Source of the DNA: Maricaulaceae bacterium EIL42A08
Lineage (GTDB): Bacteria > Pseudomonadota > Alphaproteobacteria > Caulobacterales > Maricaulaceae
Direction of reading: 5' to 3'
Assembly: GCA_024178355.1 (NCBI GenBank)
Contig: JAMZNZ010000001.1
Coordinates: 186,001 to 250,000, forward strand
Length of the DNA stretch: 64,000 bases
A model generated the notes under the pieces. It searched no databases, had not been told where the DNA came from, and saw only the letters and a program-made list of their open reading frames with translations. This document shows positions 45,071 to 54,053 of this stretch, one piece after another; the first letter of the stretch is position 1, and the number at the start of each line of letters is the position of its first letter. The translations under genes and the position numbers were made by a program.

Positions 45071-46999
45071 ATGTCCAATCGCCCTGACGACAACGCTGAC
45101 GATTTTCGCCGCGCTTTGGCTGCGACGACCCGGGCCATGTCCGGGGAGCGCGAGCTTGAGGTGAGCTATGGCGGCGATAGCGCGCGACTGGCTCAGGGCC
45201 GGGTCGTGCTGCCCAACCCGCCTGATGGCATTTCTGAAGCTGAAGCCGCCAAGCTGCGCGGCAAGGCCGATGCGCTGGCATTACGCGTGGCGCTTCACGA
45301 CAGTTCAGAACACCAGCGCGGCCTGCCGCCGGGGTCCATGGCGCGCGGCGTGTTTGATGCGGTGGAGCAGGCGCGCGTGGAGGCGCTTGGCGCGCGGGCG
45401 ATGAAGGGCGTGGCAGAAAACCTCGACGCAGCCCTTGTGGATCGCTGCCGTCGCGAGGGCTGGAATGTGGCCGAGGACCGTCAGGCGGCACCGCTGGCCG
45501 ATGCCATCTCCATGCTGGTGCGCGAGCGGGTGACCGGCCGCAAGGTCCCCGGCGACGCAAAAGGCCTGATGAAGGTCTGGCGCGATGATCTGGAGGCCGC
45601 CGCTGGCGGCGCGCTCGATGCCCTGGCCGACGCAGCGGGCGATCAGGCGAAGTTTGCCGAAGCCCTGCGCCAGGTCTTGCGCGATCTGGATATGTCCGAC
45701 GAACTTGGCGAGTTCGACGAGCAAGAAGACGAGCAGGACGAAGCCCAAGATGACAGCGGCGTCGAGCAGGAGCCCGAAGCCGGCGACGACAGCGGCGATA
45801 GCGATCCTGACAGCGGCGAAGACGATACTGAGTCCGATGCCCGCGGCACCGCGGCCGACACCGACGACATCTCCTTTGCCGAGGAAAGCGCCGAAACGAT
45901 CCAGGCCGATGATGAGCCCGGTGAGTCCATGGAGGCAGCCCGCCCCAACTGGACCCCGCCCCAGGGCGGCGAGGCCGAAGCCTACAAGGTCTTCACCACC
46001 GCCCATGACGAGATCATCCAGGCGAGCGATCTGTGCGACATGGACGAGCTTAATCGCTTGCACCGCACGCTCGACCAGCATCTCAAAGGTCTTGAAGCCG
46101 TGGTCGGGCGCCTCGCTAACCGCCTGCAACGTCGCCTTCTGGCCCAGCAGCAGCGCAGCTGGTCGTTTGATCTGGAAGAAGGCGTGCTGGATCCTGCGCG
46201 CCTGACCCGTGTGGTCACTGACCCCACCTCGCCCCTGTCGTTTAAACAGGAGCAGGACATGGAGTTCCGCGACACGGTCGTGACGCTGCTTCTGGACAAT
46301 TCAGGCTCCATGCGCGGGCGTCCCATCCTGGTGGCGGCGGCCTGTGCTGATATTCTGGCGCGTACGCTGGAGCGGTGCGGGGTGAAGACCGAGATCCTGG
46401 GCTTTACCACCAAGGCCTGGAAGGGCGGACGCTCCAAAGAGGACTGGCTCGCTGAAGGCAAGCCGCCCAATCCGGGACGCCTCAATGATCTGCGCCACAT
46501 CATCTACAAGTCAGCCGACGCCCCATGGCGGCGCGCGCGTCCCAATCTGGGCCTGATGCTGCGCGATGGCCTTTTAAAAGAAAACATCGATGGTGAAGCC
46601 CTGCTCTGGGCGCACAAGCGTTTGATGGCGCGGCCTGAACAGCGCCGCATCATGATGGTGATCTCCGACGGTGCGCCGGTGGATGACGGCACCCAGTCGG
46701 CCAACTCGCCCGCCTATCTGGAAAAGCATCTGCGCGAAGTGATCGAGATGATCGAGACGCGGTCAGAAACCGAGCTTCTGGCCATCGGCATCGGCCACGA
46801 CGTGACGCGCTATTACCGCAAGGCGGTGACCATCGTGGACGTGGAACAGCTAGCTGGTGCCATGACCGACCAGCTCGCGGCGCTGTTTGAGGACACCGCG
46901 CGCGGCCCCCGCCGCAAGCCGGGCATGGAGCGCCAGCGCCGTGGAGCCGCAGGGCTTTCCGCGCTCAAGCGTGCTACAAAGGCGGCCGTGCGCACCTAA
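45071..46999 (+). CDS. cobT: Cobaltochelatase subunit CobT
   Basis: CobT, 642 residues, has an N-terminal conserved region, a very acidic linker (about 215-300, rich in Asp, Glu and Ser), and a C-terminal von Willebrand A domain with a MIDAS motif DNSGSM (Asp about 409). The VWA domain is thought to couple CobS hydrolysis to CobN. The gene order and 20-bp spacing from cobS are standard in alphaproteobacteria. Confidence 0.96.
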   Translation: MSNRPDDNADDFRRALAATTRAMSGERELEVSYGGDSARLAQGRVVLPNPPDGISEAEAAKLRGKADALALRVALHDSSEHQRGLPPGSMARGVFDAVEQARVEALGARAMKGVAENLDAALVDRCRREGWNVAEDRQAAPLADAISMLVRERVTGRKVPGDAKGLMKVWRDDLEAAAGGALDALADAAGDQAKFAEALRQVLRDLDMSDELGEFDEQEDEQDEAQDDSGVEQEPEAGDDSGDSDPDSGEDDTESDARGTAADTDDISFAEESAETIQADDEPGESMEAARPNWTPPQGGEAEAYKVFTTAHDEIIQASDLCDMDELNRLHRTLDQHLKGLEAVVGRLANRLQRRLLAQQQRSWSFDLEEGVLDPARLTRVVTDPTSPLSFKQEQDMEFRDTVVTLLLDNSGSMRGRPILVAAACADILARTLERCGVKTEILGFTTKAWKGGRSKEDWLAEGKPPNPGRLNDLRHIIYKSADAPWRRARPNLGLMLRDGLLKENIDGEALLWAHKRLMARPEQRRIMMVISDGAPVDDGTQSANSPAYLEKHLREVIEMIETRSETELLAIGIGHDVTRYYRKAVTIVDVEQLAGAMTDQLAALFEDTARGPRRKPGMERQRRGAAGLSALKRATKAAVRT

Positions 47000-47013
47000 C
47001 CGAAAGGCCCACC

Positions 47014-48012
47014 ATGCCGATCCGTCTTGCCCTTGCCGCTTGTGCCCTTCTGGTTGCCGCGTGTGGCGGTGAGAGTTCGGACGCACCGATGGTTGCCGCT
47101 GAACCGGTGGCGCTGTTTCCCGATGATCCAGGCCGCGAGCGAATCGGAAGCCTGCGCTATACCGGCGGTGTAGTTCTCTCCAGCGCGGATGAACGCTTCG
47201 GCGGCTGGTCGGCGATAGAGCTCAGCGAGGACGGCTCCAGGCTTCTGGCGATCTCTGATAGCGCGACCTGGATGACGGCAGAGCTTAGGTTTGGTGCTGA
47301 GGGTCAGCTGACCGGGTTAAGCGATGTCACCCTGGTGCCGATGCTGGACCTGGAGGGGCGCAAACTGTCTGGAGAGGCAGCCGATGCTGAAGGGCTCGCG
47401 TCGCTGGGAGACGGACAGTACGCGGTCAGCTTTGAGCGCCAGCACCGCATCGATCTCTATGAGCTGGGGCAAGGCTGGGCGGCGGTTGAAACCGCCACCG
47501 CAGCGCCCCTGCCCGCTCCGCCGGGCGCAAACCGTCTACGCAATAATGCCGGGATTGAAGCGCTAGCGGTGTCGGGCGATGGCCTGTTTGCCGGGGTGGA
47601 ATATCCCATCATGGAGGGTCAGCCCTACCAGCTGTGGCGCTATGATCTGTCCGATATTGAGGCAGAACCCGGCGTGATTGATCTCAACCTCACCGCCGGT
47701 CATGGCCTGACCGCAATGGCCGGGGATGGCGAAGGCGGGCTGTTCGTTGTAGAGCGCTATTACGCGCGTAATGTGGGCAATCGCATCCGCGTCGGGCATC
47801 TGGCCGCCGAAGCCCTGGCTAATGCCACAGCACCAGTGAGCCCTCAGCTTCTGGCGGAGATCACGCCTGACATGACGGTGGACAATATTGAAGCGGTCGC
47901 GGTGGTCGAGGCGGGCAATGAAACCCGCCTGTTGTTAATGTCGGACGACAACTTCAACCCCAGCCAGCGCACGCTTCTTCTAAGCTTCGTGCTGGAGCGT
48001 GAGACGCCCTAG
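47014..48012 (+). CDS. Esterase-like/phytase-domain lipoprotein
   Basis: The N-terminus LALAACALLVAACGGESSD is a lipoprotein signal (lipidated Cys about 18). The rest is a beta-propeller-like domain with IELSEDGSRLLAISDSATW and ADAEGLASLGDGQYAVSFER, which match the esterase-like activity of phytase family. It would act in the periplasm or outer-membrane leaflet. It begins 14 bp after cobT, a linkage seen in related genomes. Its last 59 bases overlap the frameshifted end of the convergent VWA gene. Confidence 0.82.
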   Translation: MPIRLALAACALLVAACGGESSDAPMVAAEPVALFPDDPGRERIGSLRYTGGVVLSSADERFGGWSAIELSEDGSRLLAISDSATWMTAELRFGAEGQLTGLSDVTLVPMLDLEGRKLSGEAADAEGLASLGDGQYAVSFERQHRIDLYELGQGWAAVETATAAPLPAPPGANRLRNNAGIEALAVSGDGLFAGVEYPIMEGQPYQLWRYDLSDIEAEPGVIDLNLTAGHGLTAMAGDGEGGLFVVERYYARNVGNRIRVGHLAAEALANATAPVSPQLLAEITPDMTVDNIEAVAVVEAGNETRLLLMSDDNFNPSQRTLLLSFVLERETP

Positions 48013-49300
48013 CTGGTAATCCGCAGGCGGCTGATGTCCGAAGCGATCGCAGAGAAGGCCGTTCCGATATCGGTATTTCGATCGGGAAGTAATTTTCTTC
48101 GCGGCTGGCGCAGTTGCGCATCAGATCACGGTTCGTCGTGCCGCTTAGCTGGAAGGCGATGATGTAGATGTACACCCCGTTTCCATCCGCCGTGTCGCAG
48201 GCCTCAGCCATATTCTCACGGGCCGTGCGCGCGCTGTAGAGCCGGACATTGAGCCAACGGCCGCCCCGGTGTTCACGGCGGATCTGAGCGGTTGCCGCAC
48301 CGTCGGTCATGACCACCAGCACCTTGATGGTGTTCTCGTCGTCATAGGCAGCCGGGCGATCAGCAAAATTGCCGCCCATGCGACCCCGCCACACCGGGTC
48401 CAGAGCGCGTGCGCCCCAGGCGGTAGCAATGTCGAGGCCGGTATTACCGCCGGCGTCCAGCGCCTGAATGCGCTCCACAAGGTCATTGCGGTCATTGGTC
48501 ATGAAGACTGACGTCTCGTCCCGCTCCGGGCAGAATGAGCCGGCAGAGCCGGCCTGCATCGGCTGGCCACCCCAGCGCAGGATTTCCAGCTCGACATCAG
48601 TCAGGTCCACCTGGATCGGATACTCGGTCCCGTGTTCAGGGCACACCGTCTGGCGCAGAAGGCCCAGCGGCGCATCAATCAGTCCATTGCTCGTCACTTC
48701 AGCGGGCAGGCGCACGCCGCCATTGTAAGGGATCAGCGAAACACTGGTGCGCCTCGGATTATCGGCCAGCACCACATCGATGAATTCCTGGGCCGCCTCG
48801 CGGAGCGCACGGATTTTCGACCCATTCATGGAGCCGGAAATATCCAGCACCAGCGAAATCTCGATATCGCGAATCTTCTCCAAGGCTTTCGCCTCACGAT
48901 GGACCGTCAGAGAGTTAATCCCGGCAAGACCCAGTAGCGTCGTCGGCATGTTGAGAGACGCCGTTGCGCTGACCTCGCGTGAATTGAATCCGCGCTCGCT
49001 GGTGACTTCGATCACAAGCGAGTCGACCAAGCTTGGATGATCTCCAATAGCCGCTTCCACATAGGAGCGCACCACGCTTTCAGGATCGCGGGTCTGGGTC
49101 ATGGAGGCTGCTGCCAACACGCCGGAGTCCAGCGCCGCCTGAAGTTCGGTGCCAAGACCGACGGAACGGGAGTAATCCAGCCCGCCACCGGCTGCCGTGG
49201 CCATCACCCCAAAGGACAGGGCAAAGGAAACTGCGATGTTTGCGCGCGTATCGCGCACCATCGAGACAAACTTTGATTTCGCAGTCGCAAGCCAGGTCAT
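47954..49300 (-). CDS. Tad-type VWA pilus protein, probable frameshift near the C-terminus
   Basis: This TadE/TadG-like protein has an N-terminal membrane helix (about 21-42, after RDTRANIAVS), then a periplasmic region and a VWA domain with MIDAS DISGSM (Asp153). It aligns without gaps to the next gene over about 160 residues. Around 48076 the frame slips: as read, the last 40 residues are Arg/Pro-rich and unlike the paralogue, whereas one extra base in the TTT at 48076-48078 restores GTAFSAIASDISRLRITS and a stop at 48009. ATG 49300 has GGAGGA 5 bp upstream. Confidence 0.8.
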   Translation of the reverse strand: MTWLATAKSKFVSMVRDTRANIAVSFALSFGVMATAAGGGLDYSRSVGLGTELQAALDSGVLAAASMTQTRDPESVVRSYVEAAIGDHPSLVDSLVIEVTSERGFNSREVSATASLNMPTTLLGLAGINSLTVHREAKALEKIRDIEISLVLDISGSMNGSKIRALREAAQEFIDVVLADNPRRTSVSLIPYNGGVRLPAEVTSNGLIDAPLGLLRQTVCPEHGTEYPIQVDLTDVELEILRWGGQPMQAGSAGSFCPERDETSVFMTNDRNDLVERIQALDAGGNTGLDIATAWGARALDPVWRGRMGGNFADRPAAYDDENTIKVLVVMTDGAATAQIRREHRGGRWLNVRLYSARTARENMAEACDTADGNGVYIYIIAFQLSGTTNRDLMRNCASREENYFPIEIPISERPSLRSLRTSAACGLPARASHAPARSLEEACAGWG

Positions 49301-49381
49301 TGCATCCTCCATCCCGATACAGGTTGGGACTTTCGGGGATAACACTGCAGGAAAAATGCCAAAAATGTCGTTAAATCAATA

Positions 49382-49398
49382 GTTTACAATTCGTAAAT
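49382..49398 (-). promoter_or_regulatory. Palindromic operator candidate, first VWA gene
   Basis: GTTTAC-AATTC-GTAAAT, 82-98 bp upstream of the VWA start at 49300. The same palindrome sits at almost the same distance before the second VWA gene (50867-50883), inside a longer match GTTA-N2-TCAAT-N-GTTTACA-N4-GTAAA. A shared regulator or promoter element is likely, or copying of the promoter with the gene. Confidence 0.5.
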
Positions 49399-49412
49399 GG
49401 GTTTATCGAAGC

Positions 49413-50783
49413 TTAACGGCTCAGGCGCAGCTGAGTGAGGTCAGCCGCGATGGAGGCAAAAGCCGACGCAATATCAAGGTCTTCCACATTGTAGAACTGA
49501 GCGTGCGACGTCGCGCAGGCCCGCATATCATTCTGGTCACGGCCGTTACGAACCTGGAAAGCGATGGAATAAACGATCACGCCGTTATTCTTTGCGTAGG
49601 TGCACAGGTCAGAAAAGTTACGGCGCGCCTGCATCGTATTGTACAGATCGTCGGTACCGCGTGTGCCAACATGGACCAGGTTAAGAACCGAATCCCAGCC
49701 GCGTTCGGGGCGACGCTGGGAGGTGATGCCGCCATCGGTCATCACCACCATCACCTTCAAGGTCTCGCCGTCGTCATAAACCGCCGGGCGAGCATTGAAC
49801 TGCGCGTCCCCATTCAGGCCGCCCCGCCACTCAGGGTCCAAGGCGCGTACGCCCCAACTGGTGGCGATATCGGTGCCGGTTCCGTCCGACAGGATCGAAT
49901 TGTCGAAATTCTCCAGCAGGCCGACCAGACGGTTTCGATCATTGCTGAGGAACACTGCTTCAGTGTCGTCGGAGTCCGGGCACCAGGGATTGGTGCGGTT
50001 CCAGACGGTAAAGTTCGGCAACACCCCATGACCACCCGGCGTCAGGGCGATGCGATCCACCTGCATGCGGTTCAGTTCAAGACAGCCATTCCAGTCAGCC
50101 GCCATTTGCGGCACCTCCAGCTGCCAGTCAAAACCCGGCGGGGAATAGCTTTCGCCATTGCTGACAAAGCGGAAGAAGCTGTCATCCAGCCTGACCGTGC
50201 CGCCGTAGGGAATAACTGAAATCGAGGTCGCGCCGGACACGTCCGCATCCAGCATGGTGTCAACAAAGTCGATGGATGCGCCGCGCAGATTGGTGATTTT
50301 CGAACCGCGCATGGATGAGGAAATGTCCAGCACCATCGAAACTTCGATATTGCGCAGGCGCTCTTCAGCCTTCGTCTCGCGGCCAATCACGATTTGCTTG
50401 ATGCCCGCCATGTTGAGCAGGGTCGTGGGCATCAGCACCGTCGCGCTGGCCGCAACCTCGCGCGAATTGAGCGATGCAGACTGCGTTACCTGTACGTCCA
50501 GCGAATCGATGATATCGCGGTGATCGCCCAGCGCCGCCTCGATATAGGCGCGCACCACCGTTTCCGCATCCCGGGTCTGGGTCATGGACGCCGCCGCCAG
50601 AACACCAGAATCCAGCGCGGCCTGTAGCTCCGTCCCGATGCCAACAGAGCGCGAATAATCCAGACCACCGCCAGCCGCCGTTGCCATCACGCCGAAGCAC
50701 AGCGCGAACACCATGGCCACGTTGGCGCGGGTATCGCGGGCAAAGCGCTGGAAGCGGGCGTTGATCTGGCGGGTCATGGGCAT
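49413..50783 (-). CDS. Tad-type VWA pilus protein
   Basis: This 456-residue paralogue of the preceding VWA gene has a membrane helix at about 21-42 in the order RDTRANVAMVFALCFGVM, a TadE-like region (GGGLDYSRSVGIGTELQAAL), and a VWA domain with MIDAS DISSSM (Asp153), Ser replacing Gly of the sister copy. The C-terminus is intact (ASAFASIAADLTQLRLSR), which shows what the neighbour should look like. TadG-type proteins help anchor or display Flp pili. No other tad/cpa genes are here. Start codon ATG 50783; ATG 50777 is possible. Confidence 0.85.
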   Translation of the reverse strand: MPMTRQINARFQRFARDTRANVAMVFALCFGVMATAAGGGLDYSRSVGIGTELQAALDSGVLAAASMTQTRDAETVVRAYIEAALGDHRDIIDSLDVQVTQSASLNSREVAASATVLMPTTLLNMAGIKQIVIGRETKAEERLRNIEVSMVLDISSSMRGSKITNLRGASIDFVDTMLDADVSGATSISVIPYGGTVRLDDSFFRFVSNGESYSPPGFDWQLEVPQMAADWNGCLELNRMQVDRIALTPGGHGVLPNFTVWNRTNPWCPDSDDTEAVFLSNDRNRLVGLLENFDNSILSDGTGTDIATSWGVRALDPEWRGGLNGDAQFNARPAVYDDGETLKVMVVMTDGGITSQRRPERGWDSVLNLVHVGTRGTDDLYNTMQARRNFSDLCTYAKNNGVIVYSIAFQVRNGRDQNDMRACATSHAQFYNVEDLDIASAFASIAADLTQLRLSR

Positions 50784-50866
50784 CACCGGTTGAACTTTGT
50801 CCCACAGCGGGACTATCTGCGGGTATCCGGTGCATGCTTGATGCCAGTTTTGTTGTTATTTCAATG

Positions 50867-50883
50867 GTTTACAGATGGTAAAC
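50867..50883 (-). promoter_or_regulatory. Palindromic operator candidate, second VWA gene
   Basis: GTTTAC-AGATG-GTAAAC is a perfect 6-bp inverted repeat with a 5-bp spacer, 84-100 bp upstream of the ATG at 50783. It matches 49382-49398 before the sister gene in sequence and in distance. It also stands 35 bp from the stop of the J-domain gene, which is transcribed towards it. Confidence 0.5.
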
Positions 50884-50917
50884 GCCAAAGCGCCAAGTCC
50901 TGACAGGCTTTTTGTCC

Positions 50918-51550
50918 CTAGCCCATGCCGCAGCTTTTGAGGATCTGGTAGGATTCAACCACCTTGGTCAGCTGTTCTTCCATGGAGCGGTCGCCGCCAT
51001 TGGAGTCCGGGTGGTAGGTGCGCACCAGCTCTGCATAGGCCTTGCGAACCTCCGCCTTGGTGGCGTCCGGCGACAGGCGCAGGGTTTCCAGCGCCCGCTT
51101 CTGCAAACGGCCCATATTGGCATGGGGGTCGTTGACCTTGGCTTTGGCCTGTTCTGCGCCGGGTGGCGGGCGATCGCCAAACAGGTTGAACGGATCGACG
51201 AAGCCTTCGGAGAAGTCCTTGCTGGCCCGTTCAGCCGCCTTGCGTGCCCCGGAGCCGGAGGCAAAATTCCAGGTCGGGCGGTGGCCATAGGCGTCGGCCT
51301 CGCGGTGCGCGCGGGCCGCGTCCTCGCTCATGCCCTCAAAGAAATTCCACTGTTTATTGTATTCCGCCGCATGGGACTGACAAAAATGGTAGAATTCGCC
51401 GGGCGTATTCGCACTCTTGGGCGAGCGCGCGGTGGCTTTGGATCGGCACTGGGGATGCTCGCACACCTTGTCCCTGGACTTGGGGGCGTCCTTGGGCGGC
51501 TTGATGCGGATGTCCACAAAGCGCGGTTTATAATTGTACTCACGATCCAT
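50918..51550 (-). CDS. J-domain (DnaJ-like) protein
   Basis: This 210-residue protein has a basic N-terminus, a CEHPQCRSKAT segment with paired cysteines, a conserved GEFYHFCQSHAAEYNKQWNF block, and a C-terminal J domain with the HPD tripeptide (RTYHPDSNGG). It would recruit DnaK through HPD. The alphaproteobacterial pair of this gene and bolA, divergently transcribed, is kept here with 54 bp between starts. ATG 51550 is used; a longer frame upstream would overlap bolA. Confidence 0.9.
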   Translation of the reverse strand: MDREYNYKPRFVDIRIKPPKDAPKSRDKVCEHPQCRSKATARSPKSANTPGEFYHFCQSHAAEYNKQWNFFEGMSEDAARAHREADAYGHRPTWNFASGSGARKAAERASKDFSEGFVDPFNLFGDRPPPGAEQAKAKVNDPHANMGRLQKRALETLRLSPDATKAEVRKAYAELVRTYHPDSNGGDRSMEEQLTKVVESYQILKSCGMG

Positions 51551-51604
51551 GCGACAAAGTATGGTGCGTGCCGCCCTAAGCGGCAATGAATGGAGCTGAA
51601 CGCA

Positions 51605-51874
51605 ATGGCCGAAGTTGCAGCGAAAATGGAAGCCGCGCTGACCGAAGCGCTCAGCCCCAGCGCGCTGAAGATCACCGATGACAGCCACCAGCACGCCGGT
51701 CATGCCGGTGCGCCAGACGGCGGGGAAAGCCACTTCACCGTTGAAATCACTGCAGAAGCTTTTGCCGGCAAGAACCGCGTGGCGCGGCATCGACTGGTCA
51801 ATGCGGCGCTGTCAGAGCTTCTCAAAACCCGTATTCATGCCCTCGCCATCAAGGCCAAGGCACCGGGTGAATAA
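51605..51874 (+). CDS. bolA: BolA-family protein
   Basis: This 89-residue protein has the BolA class II KH-like fold: ITDDSHQHAGHAG, HFTVEITAEAFAGKNRVARH, and HRLVNAALSELLKTRIHALAI. BolA proteins bind monothiol glutaredoxins through a shared 2Fe-2S cluster; the invariant His is in ARHRL. ATG 51605 has GGAG 10 bp upstream; 51590 is an alternative. The agmatine deiminase gene begins 3 bp after its stop, so bolA may be co-transcribed with the polyamine genes. Confidence 0.95.
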   Translation: MAEVAAKMEAALTEALSPSALKITDDSHQHAGHAGAPDGGESHFTVEITAEAFAGKNRVARHRLVNAALSELLKTRIHALAIKAKAPGE

Positions 51875-51877
51875 TCG

Positions 51878-52882
51878 ATGACATCTTTCTCTCTGCCCCA
51901 CGAACTGGCACCCCAGGCGGGCGTTCACACCTGCTGGCCGGCCGCGGCTGACCTTTGGGAAGAGGATCTGGAGCCTGCCCGCGCCGAGTTTGCCCGCTTC
52001 CTGACGCTGACCGCAGGCGACAGCGGCAAGGCGTTACCCATCGTCATTTATGCGGCCACCGACGACGCTGAAGCCGATGCCCGCCAGCGCATGGGGCGGC
52101 TCGCCCGTGTGGTGCGAGAGCCCTATGGCGATGTGTGGGCGCGCGATACCGGACCGGTCTTTGTGCGCCGCGATGGCAGGCTGGAAGCGGTGCGTTTCGT
52201 CTTCAACGGCTGGGGCGGCAAGTATCAGCTGGACGGTGACACCACCGTGGGCGCGCGTATCGCGGCTGAAGCCGGAGCGAAAACCGTAAGCTCAAGCCTT
52301 GTGTGTGAGGGCGGGGCGCTGGAGTTTGATGGCGAAGGCACGCTGATCACGACGCGCCAGTGCGTTCTCAATGCCAACCGCAATCCGCGCTGGTCCGAAG
52401 CCGAGGTAGAGGGCGAGTTTGAGCGTCTGTTTGGTGTCACCAAGGTGATCTGGCTCGATGAAGGCCTCGTCGGCGACCACACCGATGGCCATGTGGACAA
52501 TATCGCCCGCTTTGCCGGCCCTGGTGTCGTTGTGTGCCAGACCGCCAGCGGATCAGAGGATCCCAATGCAAAGCTCTATGCTGAAATCGCCCGGGCGCTG
52601 CGTGCCGCCACCGACGCCAAGGGACGCAAGCTGACGGTCATTGAAATCCCCTCCCCGGGCCGGGTTCTGGACTTTGAAGGCGAGGTCGCGGCCGCCTCCC
52701 ACATGAACTGGGTCATCGGCCCGCGCCATGTGGTGATGCCGGCCTATAACCGCCACGCCCGCGACGCGGTTCGCGCGCTGCAACGCGCTTTTTCGAACCG
52801 AACAGTTGTCGCCAGCGACGCTAATCATATCCTTACCGGTGGCGGTGCATTCCATTGCGTCACCTGTCATCAACCGGCGTAG
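51878..52882 (+). CDS. aguA: Agmatine deiminase
   Basis: AguA, 334 residues, hydrolyses agmatine to N-carbamoylputrescine. It belongs to the guanidine-modifying family: WARDTGPVFVRRDG, EGGALEFDGEGTLITTRQC, GDHTDGHVDNIARF, and the catalytic Cys in GGAFHCVTC (Cys about 327). It starts 3 bp after bolA and is followed 10 bp later by a serine hydrolase and then aguB, which completes the route to putrescine. Confidence 0.93.
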   Translation: MTSFSLPHELAPQAGVHTCWPAAADLWEEDLEPARAEFARFLTLTAGDSGKALPIVIYAATDDAEADARQRMGRLARVVREPYGDVWARDTGPVFVRRDGRLEAVRFVFNGWGGKYQLDGDTTVGARIAAEAGAKTVSSSLVCEGGALEFDGEGTLITTRQCVLNANRNPRWSEAEVEGEFERLFGVTKVIWLDEGLVGDHTDGHVDNIARFAGPGVVVCQTASGSEDPNAKLYAEIARALRAATDAKGRKLTVIEIPSPGRVLDFEGEVAAASHMNWVIGPRHVVMPAYNRHARDAVRALQRAFSNRTVVASDANHILTGGGAFHCVTCHQPA

Positions 52883-52892
52883 GACTTGAACC

Positions 52893-54053
52893 ATGGGCCT
52901 GATCCCGCTTGCTGCCGTTGTGCTTGCCCTGTCGCCTGACAGCGATCCTGTCAGCGCGGAACCACCGCTCATGCACACGCCGCCGCCAGCCTGGCTGGAG
53001 CAGTTCCGTACCGATGTGGAGCAGGTCACCGACCATAGCCGCATGGTCGGCTTTGCCGCCGCGATCATCGAAAATGGCGAGGTGGTTGCGACCTTTACCC
53101 ATGGCGAGACGGCCCTGGGATCTGGTGAGCCGATCACCTCAGACACGCTGTTCCGCGCCGCTTCGGTCACCAAGACGTTTACAGGAACCCTGCTGGCCGC
53201 CCTTGAAGCCGGGGGCATGGTCGATCTGGATGAGCCCGCCCCTGAAGAGCTGATCCGTCTCAATGGTGCACGACAGCCGACCTGGCGCGAGCTGGTCAGT
53301 CATCAAACCGGCCTGCCACCCAACGCCTATGACAACCTGATCGAGGCGGGACGCGACGCCGCCACTGTGCGCGAGCGGCTGGCCGAGGTGGAGCTGATCT
53401 GTCCGGTAGGCGAATGCTACACCTATCAGAATGTCGCCTTTGCCGCCGTTGAGCATCTGGTCGAGGACGCTACGGGCCTGACCTACGAAGCGGCGGTGGA
53501 GCAGTATCTGCTGGGCCCGCTGGGTCTTGAAACCGCGGGCTTTGGCGCCGAGCATCTTGAGGCCTCCGGCAACTGGGCGCGTCCCCACAGGGGTCGCCTG
53601 CGCCGCCTTGGCAATGCCAATACCGATTACGACACGCTTCCAGCCGCCGCTGGCCTGTCGGTCAGCCTTAATGACATGATCGCCTGGGCTCAGGCGCATA
53701 TAGCCGCTGAAGGCGGCCTGCCGCAGGATGTGCGCGACCGCGCCTTCACGCCCCAGACCCGCAGCGCGCGCGAGACCCGTAATCTGCGCCGCCTGCGCCG
53801 TATCGACGACACCGCCTACGGCCTGGGCTGGCGCATTTATGAGTGGAATGACCGCACGCTGATCGCCCACGGGGGTGCGCTGGCGGGCTATGGCTCCCAT
53901 ATCGTGATGGAGCCGGAGACCGGCTTTGCCTTTGTGGCCCTCTGGAATGCAGACTTTGGCCTGCCGCGCATGCTGTGGCCGACCGCCATGGACCTGCGCA
54001 CCGGTGATGGCCCGGGCGATTTTGTGGATTTGACCCTGGCACGGATGCGTTGA
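52893..54053 (+). CDS. Secreted serine hydrolase, beta-lactamase/penicillin-binding family
   Basis: This 386-residue protein has a signal-like N-terminus (LIPLAAVVLALSPDSDPVSA). The family motifs are SVTKTF (SxxK, Ser about 90) and YQNVAF (YxN), with HGGALAGYGSHIV in place of the KTG box. Members include D-alanyl-D-alanine peptidases, esterases and class C beta-lactamases. It lies between aguA and aguB, and its TGA shares one base with the aguB ATG, so it is in that transcript though nothing links it to polyamines. Confidence 0.87.
   Translation: MGLIPLAAVVLALSPDSDPVSAEPPLMHTPPPAWLEQFRTDVEQVTDHSRMVGFAAAIIENGEVVATFTHGETALGSGEPITSDTLFRAASVTKTFTGTLLAALEAGGMVDLDEPAPEELIRLNGARQPTWRELVSHQTGLPPNAYDNLIEAGRDAATVRERLAEVELICPVGECYTYQNVAFAAVEHLVEDATGLTYEAAVEQYLLGPLGLETAGFGAEHLEASGNWARPHRGRLRRLGNANTDYDTLPAAAGLSVSLNDMIAWAQAHIAAEGGLPQDVRDRAFTPQTRSARETRNLRRLRRIDDTAYGLGWRIYEWNDRTLIAHGGALAGYGSHIVMEPETGFAFVALWNADFGLPRMLWPTAMDLRTGDGPGDFVDLTLARMR

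Noticed and set aside
44034-45560. 508-codon open frame on the minus strand across cobS and cobT
   Set aside because: It spans two well-supported genes in antisense, is Arg/Pro/His-rich and has no recognisable domain.
48070-48085. Programmed ribosomal frameshift in the first VWA gene
   Set aside because: The site is a run of only three identical bases without a slippery heptamer; damage or sequencing error is simpler.
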